DNA from: Chlamydiia bacterium
GTDB lineage: Bacteria; Chlamydiota; Chlamydiia; Chlamydiales; FEN-1388
Assembly: GCA_023269335.1 (NCBI GenBank)
Contig: JAHFTM010000006.1
Location: forward strand, 1 to 12,302
Reading direction: 5' to 3'
Length of the DNA: 12,302 bases
Position numbers and translations under genes: made by a program. Below are positions 1 through 6,507 of this stretch, piece by piece (the stretch's first letter is position 1; each line of letters opens with the position of its first letter). The notes beneath the pieces are model-generated. The model saw only the letters and a list, made by a program, of their open reading frames with translations. It had not been told where the DNA came from and ran no database searches.

Positions 1-3000
1 TGAAATCACACCTATTTTTGATGTTCATACCGAGCTTGAACGATGGATAAAAAAACAAGATGTCGATGATGCTGACATAGATCCTCTTTCTGTAGAAGCT
101 CTGGTACATATTTTCGTAGAATCGCACACCGATGTTCGCTATCAGCTGAATGAAAAAACAGTAGCCCTACTTGTTGCTACTTTGGATGACCGACTAAGTG
201 ACTTAAATGCGGATGCAGGCCTATCCTATGAAATAGAAAAACATGAGCTATTCAAGATTAAAAAGAAACATCTCGCTAGCCTTCAAAAAATCTCTCCAAC
301 AACTATTGTCAAGGCTCTTTCTTGTTTCATTTCTCAAGCCTGCGCAGAAGACATAATCACTGCACTCAAGCAAGTACTCCTTTCACAAGATGAAAATCAA
401 ATAACAAATCTTAGTAAACTCACAGCTGAAGAACTCACGCAAGTTTGTTCTCTATTTTACGTATATATTGACAACGATGCGTACGAGGTAGCTGGGCTTT
501 ACAAAGAAGTGGTACGCATTCTCAAAGAACAGCCTGAAAAGCTATTGCAAACCTGCATCTTACTTCAAAAAGAGAACTGTCCAAGCTTGCACATGCAGCT
601 TTTAGATCTCGCCTCAACGTCTGCTCCATATAATTTGTCATCACTCAGTGGATCACAACTTGCAGTACTTGCAGAACTTCTCATCCAGTTTCAGCTGGAA
701 AGAAGACAAGGGTTTGCATTAGCAATCATTGAGGAGCTTCTTACTAAGAAGAAACAGCAACTTTGGCAAAGCGCTATAGCGTTCCAGGCTGTAGCAGCTT
801 GCCTTGCCCAACTTGAGGCAAAGGATTCTTTACGTTACATGCTATCCTTTGCTAATACACAAGGGATTGACTTTGATAGTCTTTTTCATGATTTCGAAAA
901 TGCACTTAATCAAACAGATGATCTGGGCAAAACGAAACTAGAAAAGCTCACTATGGACTGGAATACTCTTCAAATACTAACGCAGCTTTTCAGTAAATCA
1001 AAAAGAAAAAGCGAAACCCTACTCGCAGAGCTTAGTAAGCGTATGAAACCCTATGGCATTGTAAGCTTTGAATTTGCTTGCGGTATAGGCTTGGAAAATC
1101 TTGCTCTAAAGCTTATATCGCAGGGTCTCGATACAAAAAAAACCAATCAATTTAAAAGCACAGCTTTGCATATCGCCGTTCATTATCAATTGGAGCAAGT
1201 GGTGAACAAGCTTTTAGCGATCTGTCCAAGTGATGTCAACAAAGCAAACCGTGGAGGACACACACCCCTACATGCCTCTTGTAATGTCTACAACATACCC
1301 ATTACAGCCCTCTTACTTACCCATAAAGCAGATCCTGCTAAACGTAACCACGCTGGACAAACAGCTTTCTGGATACCCTTTAGCAAGCTAGCACGAAAAA
1401 ATGAAGCAGAAAATTTAAAAATAGTGCAGTTTTATAGCCAATTTTTCCACAGCTTTGATCAGATTGTGGCGCATTTGCAGCAAATAAATTGCCACTCTTT
1501 ACTTGATTTTTTCAATGCAAACTCTGAATTCGTATTTTATAAACAAGGCCCTGAAACAAACCCCTTAGAGACTGCTTTTGTCCTTTCTTATTTACCACTT
1601 TCGCAGAAAATTTATAGCCAATTGACTGAAGCCAAAGCCAAGGTATATGCGGACGCTCTCATACAAAAATACCCGCATGCTAAAGATACAACTCTTGGCC
1701 TGTTGTACTGGAATGCATGTCAAAAAAAACAATCAGAGAACGCTATTTCTTTTGCTGAACAGATGAGCATTCAAGCGCTCAATACGTGCACAGCTTTCAT
1801 AACAGCCTTTAAGTACAAGCTACCTCAAGTCGTTGAAATGCTTTGTACAAAGGGTGTAGATGTAAACTGTTCAGATACATTGGGTGATACTCCCTTACAT
1901 ATAGCATGTAAAAAAGGCTATCTATGTACAGCTGAGAACCTTTTACGACATAATGCAAATCTAACGCGTAAAAACAGCTCTGGAGAAACTGCCTTTCAAA
2001 GCATGCTGACAAGTAAAAAATGGCAAAAAAACAGACAAAAAATGCAAAAATATCTGAAGCATTTTTTCACTCCTTTTCCTGCGCTTGTGGCTAGGATTGA
2101 ACAGTTTCAGGGTCTGAATTTTTCTCAACACTTTACAAACTCTCTAGAACTACTGTTGCAAGAACCTCACGTACAAAATACAGCAAACCCACTCTTTGTT
2201 CCTCTGGTCTTCAATGACCTTTCTCTAGCAAAAGCGCTCTTCACACGAATGGGAGAGACAAGTTTTCAAAAGCAGGTGGCACTTTTAAAAATGCAGTATC
2301 CTGGAACGGATTTTGATAGCCTGGAATTTGCAGGATATGAACTCAACCGTCAGCATATGAGACAAGACGTACCCGGAGATATCCCTGATAAGCCAAAAGA
2401 CGCAGTACCCGAGGAGATGCTTGCTTTCTTTAACGATGTCAATTTTCAAGACAGTAAAAAAATGCCCTATTTTGATCCAGAAACCTATGGACTTCATTTT
2501 AAAGAAGACCAAACTTTTGCAGAACAGCTCAATAGTGGCTTTTTAAAGGTTATTAAAGAGCAGAAAGTAACTATGCCTCCACCTAATCTAGAAGCCCGTA
2601 AAAAATTCTACCGCGATGTTGAAAATACTTTATGCCTAACGATCAGGACAGTAACAACCACTATCGCGAAAGCGACTCTTCTTGGTGACTGTACAAAGCT
2701 CATTGGTATCTGTGCGGGTGGTATTCTCCCTGTATGCATGAACCTATATAATGAATATGTAAAAGGTATACCTGCGACATTTGAGCCCGCACTCTTTGAG
2801 AAGCTTGGTAATTATCGTAAGATGCTTCTTGAATCACTTCTACCGCCTGGCCAAGATACCCACCATTTTTTGATGCTCTTTTATGTATTAAGCAAAAAGG
2901 AGGAGCTCAACTTACCTTATGCCAAAGCAGCCTATGATGATCGCGTGGCAGCAGCGAATGCAGTTGATGTTGAAGCAACCAAAGTCAATTTTTACCGCAA

Positions 3001-3223
3001 GTATGTGCCTTCTCAGATAATTCCTTATATCGAACAGCAAATCGAACAGGATGGTGAATTTCGAAAACGTTATATCGATTACTGGAAAAAGCAACTTCCT
3101 GATACATGGAGAGACGTTGTTTACGAAAGTCTTGAAACGGCAAAGCTCAATCGCCAGCTCATTATAAAAACGCTTAAACAACAAAAAGTACTATCTTGTG
3201 CCACAACTGTAACTTCATTATAG
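1..3223 (+). CDS. Large ankyrin-repeat protein, 5' end outside the window (partial)
   Basis: The frame beginning at position 2 is open for 60 codons before the first usable start-like codon (TTG at 182) and contains no ATG there, so the gene enters from the left edge; at least 1,073 residues are visible, ending at TAG 3221-3223. The first third is leucine-rich and helical, with recurring Leu-x-x-x-x-Leu segments (for example near 110, 420 and 640), suggesting an alpha-solenoid. Ankyrin motifs follow in two clusters: about 1058-1381, with STALHIA and HTPLHAS, and about 1787-2008, with DTPLHIACKKG. Each cluster is followed by a related segment of about 95 residues, so a whole module is duplicated. 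The last 280 residues (from about 2380) carry no motif I recognise; one hydrophobic stretch lies near 2680-2750. Ankyrin repeats bind proteins, and in intracellular bacteria such proteins are often translocated effectors. That role is inference here: the N-terminus and any secretion signal are not visible. No catalytic domain was recognised. Confidence 0.85.
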   Translation, partial: EITPIFDVHTELERWIKKQDVDDADIDPLSVEALVHIFVESHTDVRYQLNEKTVALLVATLDDRLSDLNADAGLSYEIEKHELFKIKKKHLASLQKISPTTIVKALSCFISQACAEDIITALKQVLLSQDENQITNLSKLTAEELTQVCSLFYVYIDNDAYEVAGLYKEVVRILKEQPEKLLQTCILLQKENCPSLHMQLLDLASTSAPYNLSSLSGSQLAVLAELLIQFQLERRQGFALAIIEELLTKKKQQLWQSAIAFQAVAACLAQLEAKDSLRYMLSFANTQGIDFDSLFHDFENALNQTDDLGKTKLEKLTMDWNTLQILTQLFSKSKRKSETLLAELSKRMKPYGIVSFEFACGIGLENLALKLISQGLDTKKTNQFKSTALHIAVHYQLEQVVNKLLAICPSDVNKANRGGHTPLHASCNVYNIPITALLLTHKADPAKRNHAGQTAFWIPFSKLARKNEAENLKIVQFYSQFFHSFDQIVAHLQQINCHSLLDFFNANSEFVFYKQGPETNPLETAFVLSYLPLSQKIYSQLTEAKAKVYADALIQKYPHAKDTTLGLLYWNACQKKQSENAISFAEQMSIQALNTCTAFITAFKYKLPQVVEMLCTKGVDVNCSDTLGDTPLHIACKKGYLCTAENLLRHNANLTRKNSSGETAFQSMLTSKKWQKNRQKMQKYLKHFFTPFPALVARIEQFQGLNFSQHFTNSLELLLQEPHVQNTANPLFVPLVFNDLSLAKALFTRMGETSFQKQVALLKMQYPGTDFDSLEFAGYELNRQHMRQDVPGDIPDKPKDAVPEEMLAFFNDVNFQDSKKMPYFDPETYGLHFKEDQTFAEQLNSGFLKVIKEQKVTMPPPNLEARKKFYRDVENTLCLTIRTVTTTIAKATLLGDCTKLIGICAGGILPVCMNLYNEYVKGIPATFEPALFEKLGNYRKMLLESLLPPGQDTHHFLMLFYVLSKKEELNLPYAKAAYDDRVAAANAVDVEATKVNFYRKYVPSQIIPYIEQQIEQDGEFRKRYIDYWKKQLPDTWRDVVYESLETAKLNRQLIIKTLKQQKVLSCATTVTSL
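1058..1702 (+). repeat. Ankyrin module, copy 1 (ankyrin repeats plus linker domain)
   Basis: About three ankyrin repeats (1058-1381) are followed by a helical linker at about 1418-1702. The linker contains FYSQFFHSFDQIVAHLQQ, a TNPLETAFV segment and an IQKYPHAKD segment. The same order of elements recurs in copy 2, so this is a repeat at the protein level. The DNA has diverged too far to look like a recent duplication. Confidence 0.6.
1787..2326 (+). repeat. Ankyrin module, copy 2
   Basis: About two ankyrin repeats (1787-2008) are followed by a linker at about 2042-2326 that parallels copy 1. YLKHFFTPFPALVARIEQ matches FYSQFFHSFDQIVAHLQQ, ANPLFVPLV matches TNPLETAFV, and KMQYPGTDFDSL matches IQKYPHAKDTTL. 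Copy 2 has one ankyrin repeat fewer than copy 1. Confidence 0.6.
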
Positions 3224-3333
3224 GATTAAATATCAGAAGCTATTTCATCTATCCTTAGAGCTCTCCGAATTCTCTATAGAATAATGCCCAATGGCTGCAT
3301 CTGAGAAATCAAAGACCCCAGTTATACTTGATT
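3224..3333. other. Convergent intergenic gap
   Basis: This 110-base gap lies between the ankyrin gene and the convergently transcribed phosphotransferase gene. I found no strong GC-rich hairpin with a T-tract. The best inverted repeat is a 5-bp TAGAG/CTCTA stem near 3256-3277, too weak to call a terminator. Confidence 0.5.
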
Positions 3334-4446
3334 TTATACTGTTAGGTTCTCAGCTGTTCTGAATGCGATGTCTACAACACCCTTAGGTTCAAACATGGCT
3401 ATGAACTGCTTGTACATTTCTGACCTATCTGCTTCGACTGTTGTCAAAAGAAATTCCTGAGCATATTCAGCAATATCCTCCACAATTCGTTCATGCCTAT
3501 AATAGGCTAAAATGAGCCTATTGATCTCTGTCTTTCCATAGCCTTTATAAAAAAATTCCTCCTCATGCGGATTATTCCAGACGTTAGCGACACCTCCGCC
3601 GATAAACATAAGATCTCGTTCTTTAGGAGCCATGACAGATTGATCCCAATCTACTATGTAAATAAAGCCATTTGCATCTATTAATACATTGCCACCATGA
3701 ATGTCTGCATGACAGAGTACGAATTTTTCTGGTTCTTGCTGAATCTTTTGTCCAAAGAACTCAGCACTCTCTACCAAACGATGAATTTCTTCTTTATGTC
3801 TTTTCATAAACAGACGCAATTCTATGGCCCAGTTATCCCCATTTGGTTGAGCATCAATATAATCATACAGTGACCGAACAGTGTCTCGCCATTTGGGGGA
3901 ATAGTTTTCTCTCCTTATCCGCTCTTGGATTTCCGTTGGCATCTTAAATTCATGAACTTTTTTTAACACTTTGCCAAGAGTAAACCATTGATCAGCCGTT
4001 AGAATTTGGCTAAATCCGTTCTGATTTTCAATAAATGGGTAAACAATGAGCGTAAATTCATCGATTTGCTGCGTTAGCTGTCCCTGAGAGGTTTTGAGAG
4101 GAGGAATAATCTGTTGAATTCCCTCATCATGTAATAAATCAAGTATAGCAACGTCAGTACCATGCTGGTGGCCATGTTTTAGCTTTACGAAATAAGATCT
4201 CTGATCGTGCGCTTGAGCTTTGTATACTGATGCATTCATATCCGCGCCCAAAAGCAGTCGGGTTAGTGAAGCAACTTGAATGCCGTAATAAATATTTAAG
4301 CAGTCAATAATATGTCGATCTGAAAGAGAGCGTATCAAGAGTGACTTCTTGATCGATTGCTGAAGCTGAATATTCGTTATTCTTGGTTCCATACGTTGTG
4401 ACAAGAGTAGTAAAAATTGCCTTTCGAGTCTTTGTAATTCTTTCAA
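3334..4446 (-). CDS. APH(9)/spectinomycin phosphotransferase-like kinase
   Basis: A 370-residue protein of the aminoglycoside phosphotransferase (APH/choline kinase-like) fold. Visible landmarks are an N-lobe lysine in YFVKLK (about residue 88), the catalytic loop CHADIHGGNVL (His246, Asp248, Asn253) and the metal-binding IVDWD (Asp266), followed by APKERDLMFIGGG. From memory, segments such as YSPKWRD, APKERDLMFIGGG and YYRHERIVEDIA closely match APH(9)-Ia from Legionella, which inactivates spectinomycin by O-phosphorylation. Family membership is firm; the spectinomycin substrate is a family-based inference, and a cellular small-molecule substrate is possible. The start is uncertain. TTG at 4446 has an AAGAG about 6 nt upstream; an in-frame ATG at 4392 would give 352 residues but has no visible Shine-Dalgarno. 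Either start makes the N-terminus longer than the roughly 330-residue family length I recall. It follows the ptsI remnant at 4501-4535 and converges on the ankyrin gene. Confidence 0.85.
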   Translation of the reverse strand: MKELQRLERQFLLLLSQRMEPRITNIQLQQSIKKSLLIRSLSDRHIIDCLNIYYGIQVASLTRLLLGADMNASVYKAQAHDQRSYFVKLKHGHQHGTDVAILDLLHDEGIQQIIPPLKTSQGQLTQQIDEFTLIVYPFIENQNGFSQILTADQWFTLGKVLKKVHEFKMPTEIQERIRRENYSPKWRDTVRSLYDYIDAQPNGDNWAIELRLFMKRHKEEIHRLVESAEFFGQKIQQEPEKFVLCHADIHGGNVLIDANGFIYIVDWDQSVMAPKERDLMFIGGGVANVWNNPHEEEFFYKGYGKTEINRLILAYYRHERIVEDIAEYAQEFLLTTVEADRSEMYKQFIAMFEPKGVVDIAFRTAENLTV

Positions 4447-4500
4447 AGCAGGCTCTTTTTTACGTAGATACCTTTACGTTGGATATGGATATACTAATAC

Positions 4501-4535
4501 ATCGACTGCTTTCTGCTTTTGTATATGGCGAATCA
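4501..4535 (-). pseudogene. Remnant of the ptsI 3' region (EI codons 550-560)
   Basis: These 35 bases match 8621-8655 inside ptsI at 32 of 35 positions. In the ptsI frame they read IRHIQKQKAVD against IRHTQKQKAVD in the intact enzyme. Two of the differences are synonymous and one is Thr to Ile. Beyond the segment the similarity stops on both sides. The upstream boundary falls exactly on the TGA stop codon of the LRR gene (4533-4535), so the remnant's first three bases serve as that gene's stop. A chance match of this length and quality is very unlikely in 12 kb. Confidence 0.8.
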
Positions 4536-6338
4536 ATTGAATTCGTCTATAATTTCTAGTTTTGGCATAGCTTGTTTTAAGACATCTTTCTCTTGTCTCG
4601 TAATTCCAAGGCAATCCAAGCAAGTCAGACGCCTAAGGTTCGTGCAAGAGACAAGCCTTCCAAGAGTGGTGATGTTAGAACACCTAGAACAATACAGCTG
4701 CTGAAGTTTCGTGCAAGCTGCAAGTGGGTTCAAGGTAGTGAGAGCAGAACAGTCGTTACAACTCAGACTCTGAAGATTTGTACAGGACTCAAGCGGCTCT
4801 AAGGTGGTGATTTCATAACAGTCGTTACAATTCAGACTCTGCAGCTTTGAGCAAGAGGCAAGTGGCTGCAGAGTGGTGAGCTGAGAACAGTTTCTGCAAT
4901 CAAGACTCTGGAGGTTCTTACAAGAGACAAGTGGCTCCAGAGTGGTCAGTTGAGAACACTCGCCACAATCAAGATCCTGAAGATTCTCACAAGACGCAAG
5001 TGCCTTCAAAGTGGTGAGCTGCGAACATCCAGCACAATTCAAAGTTTCAAGGTTTTCACAAGCTGCAAGTGGCTCCAAAGTGGTGATTCGAGGGCACAAG
5101 CTACAATTCAGAGTCTTAAGTCTTGGACAAGCTGCAAGCGGCTTCAAGGTAGTGATCTGAAGGCACAAGTTACAATTCAAAGTCTCAAGGTGTTTACACT
5201 TTGCCACCAACTCAAATACACTGTCATCGAGCTGTGTTGCATGAAGATCAAGATGACGTAGATCTTTTAAATCGCATACAAGACTTAGTACTTCCTTTGT
5301 GACTTTATTAGTTGCTAAATTCAGCTCTGTAAGATCTGGACAATTGGAAAGCAGCTCTCTCATTGCTTCTGCATGTAACGGTACTCCAAGATCCGAAAGA
5401 TCAAGTCTCGAAACAAACTGGATTTTATTTCGCAACTCTTCTGGAAAGACAAACGTACTACCTTGTGTTTTCAGTGCTTGACGAATCTTGTCTTCCACCT
5501 CTTTTGTAAATTTTTCTCCTTTCACTGCTTCTTTTCGTGCGGCTGCTTTTACTACAGCTCGTTCACTTTTTTTTGCAAGCTGATCGATTAATGGATCAAG
5601 TGCTTTATCAACTTCATCTTCTGGAAGAAATGAGGCTATTGTACCTATGAGATCGTTTGGGAGATCTTGTAAGTCAGCTACTGCATTTGGAACGCAAGCT
5701 ACTTCTACCGCTATAACATCATTTCTGAAGCTATCTTTCTCATTTTTAAACCTTTTAAATGCCATCAGAGCCTCTTCAATCACTTTGGTAACAGCCAAAA
5801 TCTCTTTTCGTTTTGCAAGACTGCTTTTTGTAGTTTGACTAAGAGGTATTATGAATTTATTGCTTAGCTCTTTAAGCAGCTTTTCACAACGTAAAAACTG
5901 CTCTAGACGCATCGACATAGTTGCAGTACTGTCTGTTTTATGAAGTGCTTGAATAATTTCTTGAGTTCCTTTTTTCACAATTTTCGAAAACTCACCATCT
6001 TGTAAAATAGCCTCAGGTTTCTTTTTCAGAGTGAATGTGATCATTTTTTCAAAATTACCAAGACGCACAGTTTCTGATTTTTTCTTTCTTGAGACTCCTT
6101 GCGTAAAGGACTGAGAATTCGCTGTAGCTTGCGCCGCAGGAGGTGACATCGGCTTTTTTACCTTCACATGTGCTTTGTTAGCTTTTACTAAAGCAGGCAG
6201 AGGTCTACTTTCTGCTTTTTGAGGCTTAGTTTTTTTTCCTTCATAGTGTGGACCTGACGTCCCCTCCCCACCTACCATATAGCGCATGGAATTTTGATTT
6301 GATGGCTCTGTATTTGAACTTGGTATTTTTATTGACAT
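4533..6338 (-). CDS. F-box-like, cysteine-rich leucine-rich-repeat protein (putative effector)
   Basis: A 601-residue protein if it starts at ATG 6338; an in-frame GTG at 6347 would add three residues. I prefer the ATG, as neither has a strong ribosome binding site. Residues 1-95 are polar, Lys/Pro/Ser-rich and probably disordered. A helical region follows, then an F-box-like motif near residues 223-243 (LQDLPNDLIGTIASFLPEDE; F-box proteins typically carry LPxE-xxxIxSFLP). Another charged helical stretch leads to about three ordinary LRRs (RLDLSDL, ELNLATN, HLDLHAT). Eight 23-residue repeats of the form LxxLxCxxCxxITTLxPLxxC then fill residues 383-566, plus a partial ninth. F-box proteins recruit substrates to SCF ubiquitin ligases in eukaryotes, and bacterial F-box proteins are host-directed effectors; that role here is inference. 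No signal peptide or enzyme domain is visible. The gene may be cotranscribed with the one ending at 6508 or use a promoter in the 169-base gap. Its stop codon lies at a ptsI-derived junction. Confidence 0.82.
   Translation of the reverse strand: MSIKIPSSNTEPSNQNSMRYMVGGEGTSGPHYEGKKTKPQKAESRPLPALVKANKAHVKVKKPMSPPAAQATANSQSFTQGVSRKKKSETVRLGNFEKMITFTLKKKPEAILQDGEFSKIVKKGTQEIIQALHKTDSTATMSMRLEQFLRCEKLLKELSNKFIIPLSQTTKSSLAKRKEILAVTKVIEEALMAFKRFKNEKDSFRNDVIAVEVACVPNAVADLQDLPNDLIGTIASFLPEDEVDKALDPLIDQLAKKSERAVVKAAARKEAVKGEKFTKEVEDKIRQALKTQGSTFVFPEELRNKIQFVSRLDLSDLGVPLHAEAMRELLSNCPDLTELNLATNKVTKEVLSLVCDLKDLRHLDLHATQLDDSVFELVAKCKHLETLNCNLCLQITTLKPLAACPRLKTLNCSLCPRITTLEPLAACENLETLNCAGCSQLTTLKALASCENLQDLDCGECSQLTTLEPLVSCKNLQSLDCRNCSQLTTLQPLASCSKLQSLNCNDCYEITTLEPLESCTNLQSLSCNDCSALTTLNPLAACTKLQQLYCSRCSNITTLGRLVSCTNLRRLTCLDCLGITRQEKDVLKQAMPKLEIIDEFN
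4641..5192 (-). repeat. Eight tandem 69-bp LRR-coding repeats
   Basis: The DNA repeats with a 69-bp period, each unit encoding one 23-residue cysteine-containing LRR. On the + strand the recurrent core is a caagtggctccaaagtggtg-like block followed by a caattcaaagt-like block. Units differ at scattered positions but keep exact register with no indels. Each unit carries three cysteines, at positions 6 or 7, 9 or 10, and 22 or 23. Confidence 0.85.
5610..5672 (-). other. F-box-like motif coding segment
   Basis: It encodes LQDLPNDLIGTIASFLPEDE, which fits the start of the F-box consensus (Leu-Pro, then an acidic/hydrophobic helix, then Ile-x-Ser-Phe-Leu). The later F-box helices are weakly matched, so this may be a degenerate or minimal F-box. 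Confidence 0.5.
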
Positions 6339-6365
6339 TTCGCACACCCACTAACTTCTAGTTTT

Positions 6366-6396
6366 TTTATAACATGCATATACATAATTAAAACAA
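6366..6396 (-). promoter_or_regulatory. Possible sigma-70-like promoter for the LRR gene
   Basis: On the minus strand, TATAAA (6366-6371) lies 19 bp downstream of TTGTTT (6391-6396); the overlapping TTATAA gives an 18-bp spacer. Transcription would begin about 20 bases before ATG 6338. The -35 match is poor (3/6) and the whole gap is AT-rich, so such matches arise easily. Confidence 0.3.
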
Positions 6397-6507
6397 GCTA
6401 ATAACATTTTTAATATTAATAGTAAACTTATTAATTACAATTTACAGACTAGCAATTTCATAGTTGTTCTCTAGGAAATTGTTACAGAGTCAAAAAAGCT
6501 CTTCCAA

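Noticed and set aside
4641..5192. Possible CRISPR-like array
   Set aside because: The 69-bp units are contiguous with no spacers and encode leucine-rich repeats in frame.
4593..5261. Open frames on the + strand across the LRR region
   Set aside because: They are shadows of the 69-bp coding repeats: a 69-bp period is a multiple of three, so stop-free frames repeat on the opposite strand.
6415..6435. Inverted repeat ATTAATA/TATTAAT with a 7-base loop in the gap before the LRR gene
   Set aside because: The stem is only A and T, 7 bp long, in a very AT-rich gap; it is expected by chance and is not a terminator.
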